From assembly GCA_037157565.1 (NCBI GenBank), contig JAZHRO010000024.1, forward strand, positions 8,252,501 through 8,316,500: a DNA stretch of 64,000 nucleotides, in the 5' to 3' direction. Shown here one piece after another: positions 12,600-24,553 of this stretch; position 1 is the first letter of the stretch; every line of letters starts with the position of its first letter. Under the pieces are notes generated by a model, which made no database searches, was not told the DNA's origin, and worked only from the letters and a program-made list of their open reading frames with translations. Origin of the DNA: Thalassia testudinum (Eukaryota; Streptophyta; Magnoliopsida; Alismatales; Hydrocharitaceae). The position numbers were made by a program, and so were the translations under genes.

Positions 12600-14400
12600 G
12601 GCGAGCGCTTGCAACCATTGGATGGCGATCCAATAGTCGAGAGTGCTCAAACCCTTTCCTTCAGTGGAAATGATGCGCAGCCTGAGAGTGAATCTCAGGT
12701 GTTGGATAGATGATCCAACAGCTAAGATGCGTCAATCATCGGTTGAAGAAGTGTTGCGGGGAGCTTGGGCCATTTTGAGCGGCTGGGATGGTGCCACGTG
12801 GGGCCATCCTGGCCGTCCTTCTTCAAATGCTTATAGGTGGTGCCATGAATGTTGGATTAGATCGATTTACATGCCGTTGGGCAGTGATTGTCTATCCGAA
12901 CCCATCCATGCAATTGGATTTGTCATATGAGGTACAAATTTGTACCACCTTACCTCTTGATCTCTGATCTTTCTCAGACTGCATTAATGCTACAGAAATC
13001 CGATCAGGGAGATCGCGGAGTTGTTGAACTACGATCGTCGCCCTGATCAGATCTCTGCACGGTTGGATCTATAATCTGAGGCCCCTAAATGATATCGCTT
13101 TGTCCCTTAGCCACAAAAAGGGAAATTGACCTATATTTTGTACAAAGTAATCTAAATGCATAATGATGCATTCTATGCAATATTTATAATATTGAACGCA
13201 ATTATACGCCTAAGAACACGCATAAATAGACAGTTTATGTGACATAGATGTGTCTACATCAGCTGCACCTTTGTGTGATGTGTGCAATGGTATCCTAAGC
13301 AATGTGTCCTTATTAAATGGCTGTCAGGTGCATTTTTGTGATTTTGAGTGGATAACCATGTTATCGACTACATATCTAGTGCCACAATTTGTGCATTGAT
13401 AAAGTGTGGCGATCGTACAATCAGTACATACTTACAATAGTAAATGAAATAAAGAGATGACAACATTTGCAAATCAGATATGTAGAAAGTACTATTTATA
13501 CCAAAACATTTAAACTAAGTTCTAACAAGAAGCCAACATATATTCAAAGGTGTTCATAGATGACGCCCCAAAACATAGTCTTACAGCAAATTTTCTTAAA
13601 AACCCTAACTTTCTTTTAATTTACTTTTCCAACATTTACGATGCATATTATATTTCACTTTCATTTCACTTTCATGGTAAATTTATAATTTCAATCCTCA
13701 ATACATACCTTCCATTTGTCTAAGATATTTCGATGCATTGTTATAATTTCCTTTACACCTGTGCTTCATTTTTTCAGTACTTTCAGAAATCTAACTAAAT
13801 ATATAGACTAAATATTCATGGGTAGCAGACAAAATAACAAGTACCATTGCAATGTCGATCCAAATAATCAACAATAAGCACCTTGGCAAGATCACTCCAT
13901 CGAACAGGATTTCAGATAAATACGTGTGACTGATCATCACTTTCACATACATGCTTCAAGCATAAAGTATACTACCAATACCTCTTCTCAAGCATAAAGT
14001 AAGAATGCCAACTGCTAACCTCGCTTCGATCGTTTTTCAAAAACACGCATCGTAGTATAGTTGATTAAACCGAGATGAACACTTAAAATTTATAAAACTC
14101 AAAATAAAAGTATTCCGAGGTCATTCGCTAGAAGCAATGAAATGTGTACTTATCACTACCAATTACTTACAGATGTTTTTTATGCACTTTGGTTCTGTGA
14201 TAAGTTTCTTTTAGAGATTAACTGAATTTCTAAATGAAGGAATTAAGTCTAACATGAAGCAGAGAGAATAACCAATCAACTAATGCTTAACAAAATAATA
14301 GACATGAATATGGTTAAGCACAAAATATTTGCTTATTGGAGTTATTCAATAAAAACTTTGTTCAGAATAGAAATGTATATTGCATGCAAGTTACTTCAAA
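12600..14400. other. Intergenic, no gene recognised
   Basis: Mostly AT-rich, with no conserved protein or RNA motif. 12600-12930 continues the GC-richer repeat-like stretch from upstream. Confidence 0.35.
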
Positions 14401-15563
14401 GGTTGTTGCAATCAGGTCCTTGAAGCCCTACGATTTAACCCCTGGAAGTTTTCTTCTTTCGCAGATTGGTCCCTATGAGCAAAGGAGGTTGACCTCCTTC
14501 TCCATGCATGTAGCCTGCAGGTGCTCCTCAATGGAGTCAGCTGGGAGAGTCGGGGTGCGGGAGACCCTGCTAACTGGTCGTGAAGCTCCCTCAGAGCTTC
14601 AGGATTCCCTTGGTGATGCTTGGCGAGTGTGAGCACGGTGGATGGTGTCTGTCGGCGTTGAAGATGGTGGTGTCAACGACGAAGGTTGCTTGGCGTGGGA
14701 GAGGTCGCAAGCCCCAAGTAAGTAGCTTAGAAGCTTCGCTCGGACCTGCTGGAGGTGTTGGCAGTGGCTATTTGGCGAGAGAAGGCCGGAGGAGGGTGGA
14801 CGGAGTCGAGGAAGACGATGGTCGATGGGTTCATTTGGTAGGAGTCGAGTGCGGTCGAAACACCAAATTGGTTGAGGGGTTTTGTTCCCCTCAACCTGCT
14901 GGTGCTTCCTGGGTGGTCGGTGGTGGAGTGCGTTGCATGGAGTAGCATAGAAAGGTTGCCAGAGCTCGCCAGTCGTTTGCCATCCGCGAAGAAGAATGTG
15001 GTGGGGGGAGTCCAATGTTTTTTGAAACTTGTAGAAAGAAGACCTAAAATTATCTTGAGGAAGAGAGGGAAGATAAGGGGGTACCTGAGAGGAGAAGGGA
15101 AGGTCGGGAAGGAGATTGGCAAGCCTGCCAGACTTGGAGAAGAAGGTGAAGTCCGGCAGGTGCTGTTTGGAGCGAGGAAGAGACTCGGAGGATCGTCTTT
15201 TGTGATTGGAAGAACGGCGAGGAGTTGGGGAAGGCAGTCGTGACCTAATTTGACGGCGAGGGGCCAGCGACGAGCAAGACGAAGGGAAGCTCCAAGGTGT
15301 TTCAATGGAGGTGACAGGAAGAAGGGGAGAATCCGACTGAATTAAGCACTCCCGAGCACGGGAGGACCTGGGGAGGCTTTATAGCCAATGCAAGAGCGAC
15401 TGGAGGCATGCAATTGTGAGAAGTGCTCGGAGAGCTCACAACAAGTGCACCAGCTTTGACCGAGGATTGCGGGTGGTTGACGTGATCTCCGGTGGTGGAA
15501 CCTCCGTTGAAAGATGCGGATCGACTTGAGGCATAAGTTTGCTTAAGAAGTCGAGGTTGTTTG
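14401..15563. repeat. Unclassified repeat-like DNA, interrupted by a retrotransposon
   Basis: This GC-rich stretch continues after the insertion at 18498-19081. Phrases such as 'gattggtccctatgag' near 14465 and 'agggaccaaagtgaaaga' near 18587 are typical of noncoding plant repeats. Long reading frames overlap on both strands (14599-15305) and look like composition artefacts. I cannot assign a family. Confidence 0.35.
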
Positions 15564-16686
15564 TGTTGGTGCTAGAGCACCACGATCATTTATTTTGATG
15601 ATAACAAAACACGTGTTATTTAACATTTGCAATTTGAGTCCTAGATTTCAGGTCAATTGCAAATGTAGACGTGCTTAAACGGAGTTCGAGCTGGCATCCA
15701 GGACGGATTGGAGGAGCTTGACGGAAAACAGAGGAGGTTCGCGTGGAGAGACAGATTGAAGATAGAAGACAAGAAGAATAGGATAGATTCTTTTTAATCC
15801 TTTCTTGTATCTCTTGTCTTTATTTTCTTGCTCTTTTTATTTTTCTTAGAATATTATGTTAAAGAGCCTCAAAGTACCCTAACAGTAGTCCTACGAACAC
15901 CTGTGTAACCCTAGGATACTAAGGTTTTCTGTAGAACACTTAGAAAACCAATATAGGGTTCAAACAGCACTTCCAGACGTTTAATTCTCAAATCAGATGT
16001 CTAATAAAGTATTTTAAGATGTCTGACTGTTATTTCAGACGTCTGATATCTGTTAGGCTGGACATAGCTAGTTCTATCTGATGAAATCAGACATCCAGAC
16101 CTTAGACCAGACGTCTCAGGAGACGTCTGATGGATTTGCCAGACGTCCAATTAGTGGACCGTTGGCTGGCTTAGCAAACACTCAAGAATATGACCGTTAG
16201 AGCCTTATCAGACGTCCATAGGACTGTCCAGACGTCTGATAAATGACCGTTTTGCCTCGGCTGACCCAAAATCTCTTCTCAGAGATTTTCTAGCCGTTGC
16301 AACGTTTGGAAATCAATTCCCACAGTAAAAGTAGGTTTCCAGACGTCCAGACATAGTACCAAACGTCCTATATGTCGTCTGATGGACTTGCGCAAAAACC
16401 CTGTTTAAATCTGATCCAAGTCAGGGAGAGACCCGCCCAAAATCAGACGTCTGACCTTGGAATCAGACGTCTTAAAGTGAACTTCTAGACGTCTAATGCT
16501 AGAATTAAACGTCTGATAAGCCTGTCAGAACAATGATTGTTCCTGATTTCGAGCTGATTCACTTGGGCTTTGTACCCAACGGCTATGGAAGCTTTTCTAA
16601 GCCTTCCAAAGCCTTCCTAAGGCCTCTATAAATAGAGGGGAGCCTACACACACTTAGAGATACAAGATACACACTAAGAGATACAC
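15564..16686 (+). repeat. Truncated 5' LTR
   Basis: Starts TGTTGGTGCTAGAGCACC. It matches the 3' LTR (16741 onward) closely until 'cacactaagaga', then changes to internal 3' sequence. It carries the AGACGTCTGA palindrome array (about 15970-16520) and a TATAAATA box at 16627-16634. Confidence 0.85.
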
Positions 16687-16740
16687 CTGTTTTTTCTGCA
16701 TTATTATTTATGATTTTGTCATCATCAAAAAGGGGGAGAT

Positions 16741-18492
16741 TGTTGGTACTAGAGTACCACGATCATTTATTTTGATGATAACAAAACACGTGTTATTTAA
16801 CATTTGCAATTTGAGTCCTAGATTTCAGGTCAATTGCAAATGTAGACGTGCTTAAACGGAGTTCGAGCTCGCATCAAGGACGGATTGGAGGAGCTTGACG
16901 GAAAATAGAGGAGGTTCGCGTGGAGCGACAGATTGAAGATAGAAGACAAGAAGAATAGGATAGATTCTTTTTAATCCTTTCTTGTATCTCTTGTCTTTAT
17001 TTTCTTGCTCTTTTTATTTTTCTTAGAATATTATGTTAAAGAGACTCAAAGTACCCTAACAGTAGTCCTAGGAACACCTGTGCAACCCTAGGATACTAAG
17101 GTTTTCTGTAGAACACTTAGAAAACCAATATAGGGTTCAAACAGCACTTCCAGACGTCTACTTCTCAAATCAGACGTCTGATAAAGTATTTTAAGACGTC
17201 TGACTGTTGTTTCAGATGTCTGATATCTGTTAGGCTGGACATAGCTAGTTCTATCTGATGAAATTAGACTTCCAGACCCTAGACCAGACGTCTCAGGAGA
17301 CGTCTGATGGATTTGCCAGACGTCCAATTAGTGGACCGTTGGCTGGCTTAGCAAACACTCAAGAATATGACCCTTAGAGCCTTATCAGACATCCATAGGA
17401 CTGTCCAGACGTCTGATAAATGACCGTTTTGCCTCGGCTGACCCAAAATCTCTTCTCAGAGATTTTCTAGCCGTTGCAACGTTTGGAAATCAATTCCCAC
17501 AGTAAAAGTAGGTTTCCAGACGTCCAGACATAGTACCAGACGTCCTATATGTCGTCTGATGGACTTACGCAAAAACCCTGTTTAGATCTGATCCAAGTCA
17601 GGGAGAGACCCGCCCAAAATCAGACGTCTGACCTTGGAATCAGACGTCTTAAAGTGAACTTCCAGACGTCTGATGCTAGAATTAGACGTCTGATAAGCCT
17701 GTCAGAACAATGATTGTTCCTGATTTCGGGCTGATTCACTTGGGCTTTGTACCCAACGGCTATGGAAGCTTTTCTAAGCCTTCCAAAGCCTTCCTAAGGC
17801 CTCTATAAATAGAGGGGAGCCTTTACACACCTAGACATACAAGATACACACTAAGAGAAACACAAGACACACTTAAGCAACATAGTTCCACTCTCTTGTG
17901 TCCTAGCTAGCTCTTGCTCTCCAAGCTCAAGCTCCGTTCTCTTGAGAGCATCAAGCTTCGCGCACCCGCTCTCCTGCCGTTGTCTACGAGAGCGATGTTG
18001 CGCCGTCGCGTGGCACATGCACCGCGTCATCAACTCGACGCACTCCTTGCAAAGGGGAGTTTCCTATTTCCTATAGAAGCTAGGTTTAAATTCCTTTGTT
18101 GGCTCTATAGGATTACTTGTTTTATTTTATCTTTGTCATTTGGTTGGGTATTCGCTTTGCGAATTTCCGTCTCCTTCGTGAGATAAAATCCTTCTCGTGA
18201 AGAGAAGGGGTTGGGGAATGCTACCCTCGTACTTGTAGCGTGGTTGTATTGAGGTTGAATCACCCTCGTTTTAAATGATTCGGTTTAGTGGATTTTGATC
18301 AACTTGGTTGATCGGAAAATCCTAACCCGAGAGGGTTAGGTGGAGGTTTTCACCCGGTTTGGGTTTCCACCTAAAAATTCTTGTGTTCTTTGTGTGATTG
18401 TCTTTTTGTGTGATTGGTTTTCTTTGGTGAGATTGTTTTATATTTTATTTCCGCATTTATTACGTCACCCCCTCTTCGAAGGGAAAACTACA
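16741..18492 (+). repeat. Complete 3' LTR (1752 bp)
   Basis: Begins TGTTGGTACTAGAGTACC after the polypurine tract and ends AACTACA. It contains the AGACGTCTGA array (about 17150-17700), TATAAATA at 17804-17811, and the 'ggggagtttcctatttccta' leader block near 18054 shared with the 51-56 kb element. Short reading frames inside it are not coding. Confidence 0.85.
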
Positions 18493-18497
18493 GTTTG

Positions 18498-19081
18498 AAG
18501 CTTGAGGCGACCGCCATCCGAGCTTGAATCTCGGCATGAATGGCCATCATGGAAGCTTCTTTGGTTGAAGAAGAAAGTGCCCAGGGACCAAAGTGAAAGA
18601 GAAAAGGGCCTAAGAGTAAAGATTTAAAAGTTGAGGATTGAAATGTAAAGTAGGTGCAAATGAGGTCCAAATCAGTCCAACTTTTCATGGTAACCTAATT
18701 TGGATATGAGGAATTTAATGGTAACTTTCATTTTGGGTTTCTATGTTGTTTGCATGGTCAATTTATGTTTAGACCCAAATCATACCAAATTCCTGCCTAT
18801 AATTCTGTTTTAGGTTGAAACGAGTTTCGATTGTTAAATTGACTATGTCAAACCTTATAAAATATTTTTAATTGAACTTTAGAAGGTTTATATTACATTT
18901 ATTTCCATTGAAACTATTTTAATTGAAGTGGGATTGAAATTAGATTTTTTAATTAGAATTAAACATTCAATTTAAATGTAAATCCTAAATTACTCAATAC
19001 CAACCCACTTTTGGGACATTTAAGCTTAGTTGACCTTTAATTAATCACAAGTTCACCCTCCAGCTATTTTGCATTCATAAT
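18498..19081. other. Continuation of the interrupted unclassified DNA
   Basis: Host-side sequence resumes directly after the TSD and runs to the next insertion. It becomes AT-rich after 18690. No gene seen. Confidence 0.35.
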
Positions 19082-21781
19082 TGTAACGACCCGATTCCCG
19101 AGTCCCTACGAGACACGAGAACCGGACCGACTCGACTAATCCCAAGACCTAGTCGTCCAACGAGGAAGTAACCAAAAGAGCAGTAAAATAAACCACATTC
19201 AGCATGAATATAACTAACAGTAAGAAAATACAGCAGTAAGGAAAGAAACCACTACAGTATATACCACCACAACAATAGAACAACATTCATAACATAATAT
19301 GAACTGCAGGTAAAGAAAAGTACAGCGGTAATAAGAACTACTCACTACAGTGGAACAAAAAGAGGTACAAGAGAACAGTGGTAACTCTACTGGACCCTAC
19401 TCGGCCCAGCGTCCTCTGCAGCCGCTGACCCTAGCTGCTCAACACCTGGTCCTGAAAGGTAACGAGTGTAACACGTCAGCAAAACACTGAGTAAAGTGGA
19501 AACTAAAACTAAAGAAACAGTAGAGTGTACAGTAGCTGTTATGTTCTGTTACTTTCTTTATTTACGTCTTTCAATTGTCTCACGATTTCATTTATTTCTT
19601 AGATCCTTTACTTGATCTCGAATGTTCCTCGTGGGAACGATCTTGATTGCAGTCTTTTCCAAAAAGTAGAAGTAGCACGTGGTGCTCTCCTGGCCGGGAG
19701 AGTCCCCCGTGGTGATCCTACTCTCAGTCAACCACCCCAAGGTCACGGACAGGCGTAACGGTGACTATGGCACGTGCGATAAACGCACAGGTAGCTAACC
19801 CGCACTGGCACGCGATTAGTCGTTTCCGTTAACGGGTGCGCCCAAAGCACAGCACGGAACCAGTACAGGGTAGAGCCCTCTCAGTAACAGGGGGTCCAAC
19901 CCCTCCACAGTAACCAAACAGGGGCCTTGCCCCTCCACAGTCCACGCACCCTCGCCTGACTACCCTGGTTTGCCCCAGTGGGCCTAACAAGTCAGTGTAG
20001 GAGGCTAGCAGAACCCCGGGGCCCGTGGGGTTGCTAGTACCTCCCTACACTAGTAGCTCTCCTCGGTACTACGTACACGAGGGCCAGCAAGTCGGTACAA
20101 AGTAGCTAGTCCTAACCCCGGGTCCCTGGGGCGGCTGGCTCCGCTCTGCACTAAACAGGTACAGGTACTTCCCTTGGTACTACGTACCCAAGAGACAGCA
20201 CACTACCACGTCTTTCTTTCTCAGTTCCATTCCTTTCTCTTTCCAGGAGTTCCACTCCTAATTCCCCGTAGGGTTCCAGCTCTTTTAACTCAGAACATCT
20301 AGGTTTCACTTTCCAGTTTCACGTTCTTACAATCCATGTTCTCAGTCACGTTTATTTATTCATAACAGGCAGCTGTTAATTCGATTTACAGGCAGCTATT
20401 TGTTCCTTTCCATTTTTCCAAGACTGCAGTATTCATATATTCCACTAGTTTTTCTCGTCCTAGGATTCATGCCATATCTTGTGATCTATCATACAATCTA
20501 GTTTTCCTGCTCTAGGATTCATGAAACACCTAGGATCAATCATTCAATCTATTTCTCATTCCTAGGATTCATGCAATGTCCTAGGTTCTATTTATTGTTC
20601 CATAATTTAACAGATTATACTAATAAACTTAAAAGCCACTCTACCGGTTACAACAGGCATACTAGGGGCGTGGTCGAGAATCCCGCGTACCTCCGCAACC
20701 CTCGAGACTGCAACGGAACGGGGTCCTATCACAAGGATCAAACACAAGGAGTTTCTCAAAACAGTATACAACTACTGTAGACGGGTAGAGGATTTAATTT
20801 CGAAAAGCACGCAACTCGAAACGCGGAAAACGGACTCCGAACGGGCCCTGAACGGGTCGAAAACGACGAAACAGTGCAAAATCAGACGTCTGGAACTTCT
20901 TCCAGACGTCTTAAAAATGGGGATCAGATGGTACCTTGTCCTACGTGGTCTCTCAGACGTCCAGAAGCCTGCGGGGGCGTCTGGCCTAGTTCCCTGACGT
21001 CCGATGGTCACCCCGGACATCTGGAAGTCGTTCCCGTCGTCTGGCACTGCAGCCAGACGTCTGATTCGCATTGGATGGCGAATCCAAACCTGCGCGTACC
21101 CATTTTTCTCTCTCAGTACGGACGGCTGAAGAAAAGGAAGAAGGACGAAAAATAACTCACCTTTCAAACGTCTGGACAGTCCTCCAGAAGTCCTCCCCGT
21201 CGTCTGGTTGGAAGCCCAGACGTCTGATTCTGGAAAAATTTCCAGAATCAGGGCTCGACTCGCCCTCCGCTCGCGACGCACGGCCGCGTCGCGTCTCGTC
21301 CCCCTGCTGCTCGAGCTGCAGCAGGCCTCCCGCGTCACCCCGCGTCTGTTGCTCCCCCCGCCGGCCGGCCCTAGCAGCCCCGGCAAGCTCGCCCTCACGG
21401 CCGAGCGCCTCCTCCCTCGCGCAGCACCTCCTCCCACGCTCACCGCAGCTGTCGCTGCCGCCGCTCACTCATGCTCGCACTCGCGCACCGGCTAGAAGGA
21501 GAAGAGGAAGGGGGCGAAGGTGATGAGAGTGAGGGAGAGGGCGTGGCATTTTAAAGCCGCGCGGGGAGGAGAGAGAGAGCGAAACAGAGGGCGCAGCCTG
21601 CGGCCGCAGGAGAGAGGGGAAAAGGCACCCGCAGGTCTGCGTGCGCAGGCATGCAGACGCAACCACGCGTGCCGCCGAAACCGAATCCCAGACGTCTGGA
21701 AGGGGTTCCAGACGTCTGGTCCGACATCTGGGCCACATCCCAGACGTCTTAAAAGACGTCTAAAGCTGCGCGTTCGTAACA
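19082..21781 (-). mobile_element. Solo LTR of the Tekay-type Ty3 family
   Basis: A single 2.7 kb LTR with ends TGTAAC...GTAACA, flanked by the perfect duplication ATAAT (19077-19081 and 21782-21786). Its reverse complement aligns along its length with the LTRs at 24554-27171 and 32128-34802. No internal domain is present on either side, so recombination between the two LTRs of an earlier full-length insert is the standard explanation. The GC-rich open frames at 20772-21738 lie in its U3/leader part on both strands and are not genes. Confidence 0.9.
20884..20911 (-). repeat. Paired-palindrome hairpin in the solo LTR
   Basis: AGACGTCTGGAA and TTCCAGACGTCT form a perfect 12-bp stem with a 4-base loop. 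Each arm itself contains the palindrome AGACGTCT. The same hairpin is present in both LTRs of the full-length element. Confidence 0.8.
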
Positions 21782-21786
21782 ATAAT

Positions 21787-23136
21787 TATCTGTGAAAATT
21801 ACATAATTATCTCCAATTTTTATTAATTCCTCTCTCTTCAGCCCTGATCGAGTTATACCATTTTAATATGTTAATTAGGTGAATTTAACCTTAGAACTTA
21901 ACCAAATTAGGTTACATATAGAGGATGATGGCAATGCCATCACCAATATCCACATATATTGCATAACCACATTAAGGTGCACAAACATTGGCAAATGTAA
22001 TTGTCATGGTACTTCCCACACAAGAAATTAACAGGGGACTAGTAATCAACATGCAAGAATGCATAAGATAAAGTTTTCAATGATTTCAAAGAATCACCCA
22101 CATCGAAGCACAAAACATAACTATACAAGAACACATATACTGAAACCGCATGCAAAGCACTTTCCATTAAAGAACAGTTGTAGTAAAAATTTGCAACGTA
22201 AAAAAGAAGTCGCTTGAGGCAGTGGCAGCAGAACCCTCGAAGGGAGACCACGTTCACGTGTTGCATATCGCGGCCACCTCCGTGCGGAATTGCTTCTCGC
22301 CTGCCTCCCGAGCCCTTCCAATTTTTTCACTATGATGATGGACCCATCAGGCAAATGTAGAGCATTCACAACGCAGAGCACACAATACGTACACTAAATA
22401 GAGCACATGACACATACACTACGCAGTTCACATATAGCACAAACATGAACCAGAGCACATGCCACATTTCACACATTGCAGGTATGTACCTTCCCATCAG
22501 CCATGAACATCAGGTAAGCCTTCAAACGTTGAAAGCCCTTCCACTCAGATGTGATCCCTCTGCCATAAAGCACAAAGTGGTTGCAGCACATACGGAGGCC
22601 TTGAATAAAGCATAAAGCACTCAGATACGACCTTACCAATAGAAGGCAAATGTGTCATTCCTACCTCACCCTGGATGTGCTACTTTGGAGCCATCGACAC
22701 TGGACTGAGGTGCTTCAATGGAGTGGGCTTCTACTCCAAAGTGATAGTGTGCGCACCCGTGAATGGGCCTCTTTATATACTACTGCGGTGTCATGGGTTG
22801 TGTCGTGAAAATAGTCTTCTATTTCAGGGATGGAATTTGATCTGAATGAAATGCCAAAACACAAAGCTCGACGAAGAGTAGCAAACAACACGAGCCTCAG
22901 TTGGATCGGACCCTAAACGGACACAACAGAAAACGAGGAGAAATCCCAGCACACATCCCCCATCAAGGTCCAAAAACGAAAGCCCACATCACAACAAAGA
23001 ACATTAGTCTCGCACCGGGCCACCCCTAAACGTATCGCCCTAGGCCACCCCTAAGCACAAAGCACAAAGCCCTAAAAAAGCCGCAACACACATCCCCTAA
23101 GGCCATTGACAGCATCAAACTCTCTTTCAAGGCACA
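21787..23136. other. Intergenic, no gene recognised
   Basis: Mixed-composition DNA with recurring phrases such as 'gcacaaagc' and 'acacatacac'. No domain, RNA gene or repeat boundary can be supported. Confidence 0.35.
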
Positions 23137-23244
23137 TGGGTCAGCATCAAGTGCGTGCACAGGCAGGTCCCTGTCCTATGCAAGCTCAGCCTCCACGACA
23201 ACTACCTTAAGGGCAGAGTCCCCTCCTCCCTCGCTTTACCCTAG
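23137..23244 (+). pseudogene. Fragment of an LRR receptor-like (IMK-type) gene
   Basis: In the frame from TGG 23137 to TAG 23242-23244, SIKCVHRQV is followed by CKLSLHDNYLKGRVPSSLAL. This resembles the start of the leucine-rich repeats in inflorescence-meristem receptor-like kinases, where a GIKCV-GQV segment is separated from LRKLSLHDN--GG-IPSSL by about 20 residues. Here the intervening residues are missing and a stop follows. It is a short broken relic. Any LRR protein with the LSLHDN motif is a possible alternative source. Confidence 0.35.
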
Positions 23245-23695
23245 GTGCCACATGTGCTGGCCCTATGCTGGCTCTTGTGCTTTCCCGTGCACTCGCCTCC
23301 GCTTCTGCTCTACCTTGTGTGCTGCCTCCTGTGCATTGGTGGCGATGGAGGAAATAGCAATGTACCTTCCACGTGTGTCGTGTGCTGAGGGCGAACAACA
23401 GCTGCCGTCGACCAAGTCCGAGCAGTCTGAAACGGGTGCTACTATGTTGGCTGACATTTGCTCCCCATAAGTGCCCCATGCACTAACCCCTGTGCTGGCT
23501 TATGTCCTTCCCTATGCACTCACTTTCATCTTCGTTCTACCCTACATGCCATCTCATGTGCTACCTCTTGTGCATTGGTGGTGACGAACGAAATAAAAGT
23601 ATACCTACCACGTGTGCATTGTGTTGAGGCTGGACATCAACTACAGTTGAATGGGTCCCGACAGTCCGAAGTGGATGCATGTGCATGTGTGTGGC
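23245..23695 (+). repeat. Imperfect tandem duplication, ~240-bp period
   Basis: Two adjacent diverged copies. 'tgcattggtggcgatgg' near 23331 and 'tgcattggtggtgacg' near 23571 are equivalent points, as are 'taccttccacgtgtg' (23360s) and 'taccaccgtgtg'-like sequence (23600s). Open frames here are on both strands and follow the duplication rather than a conserved protein. Confidence 0.6.
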
Positions 23696-24171
23696 GAGAG
23701 GACGACTCTTTTCTAAGAGTTCGGTGACATGTAACATATCGTGGAAAATAACTTGTAAATACTATTACTCTTTTCCAATCCATACGTTTGTTACGATAGT
23801 GGTTGATATCTGTGCCGATCATTTTCTATAGACAGCGGATAGACGGTCAAGTCTGGGAGATAGGTCACATGATGCAGATATTGCGGTTGACCGCGAGCTC
23901 ACCATCTTCCCCCTCAACCAATACCTCACGCCATCCTGTACACCTTCGGAAGATACGCCAAATTATTCAACCATCGTTCCAAGTTTCTATCCCTAACAGA
24001 AGACGTGCAAATTATTTTAATCCTTTTTTCCCCATCCTGTTTGACTTTCCCAGTGTTTCAGAAGGGGAAACTTTTTGGGGATGCTCATTGAGCCCCCACA
24101 CAATTCTCAGACCATCGATAAAAAAATTATTGAAAGCTAACTATCTTTAATAAAGATTAGATGTTTTTTCT
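23696..24171. other. Intergenic, no gene recognised
   Basis: No recognisable coding, RNA or repeat signal. Confidence 0.3.
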
Positions 24172-24553
24172 TTAAATGAGAATTTTTTATTAACAAAGGG
24201 GAAGTATCCAATATAAGGAAATCATCATAAAGGGGAAAGAAGAGAGAAGAAAAGCCTAACGTCTTCAAAAAGAGGAGGTTACACCCCATGACAACAAGCG
24301 AAGGCCAAAACTCAAAAGATAATAAGACAAGAAATAGAAGGATAAAAAAAAGAAATACGTCTCAAAAATGGAAACTAGACGATTATTCAAAGAAGGATGA
24401 CTCCACGCTCATAGATACAGTAAGTATTAATGAGATAAAACTTGAAGATCATGCTAAACAAGAAAGTCAAAATATATCAACTCGAAAGTCAAATTTGACC
24501 CTTGACTCAAGTCAGAAACTCGATTGTAGAAGCTCAAGATCACATGTGGTTGT
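24172..24553 (-). repeat. Dispersed repeat copy 1 (target of the Ty3 insertion)
   Basis: From 'agaattttttattaacaaa' to 'agatcacatgtggttgt' this matches 49465-49845 in order and spacing. It continues after the Ty3 insertion at 34803 ('taacaaaataacc'). The T-rich left end would be an A-rich 3' tail on the minus strand, as in a LINE or other target-primed element. No coding domain remains, so the class is not proven. Confidence 0.55.

Larger units (their letters stand above)
15564..18492 (+). mobile_element. Internally deleted Copia-type (TR-GAG family) retrotransposon
   Basis: It is bounded by the direct duplication GTTTG (15559-15563 and 18493-18497) and has TG...CA ends. It consists of a 5' LTR that stops at about 16686, about 54 bases of the 3' internal end with the polypurine tract AAAAAGGGGGAGAT, and a complete 3' LTR from 16741. 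The missing part is the last ~600 bp of the 5' LTR, the primer-binding site and the whole gag region. The intact TSD shows the deletion happened after insertion, or that a deleted copy was mobilised. Family identity comes from near-identity to 51318-53041. Confidence 0.85.

Noticed and set aside
14599..15305. Overlapping 120-190 codon reading frames on both strands
   Set aside because: The frames overlap on opposite strands, lack known motifs and lie in GC-skewed repeat-like DNA.
20772..21738. Long GC-rich reading frames, up to 223 codons
   Set aside because: They lie inside the solo LTR, and similar frames recur in every LTR of the family on both strands with stops at different places.
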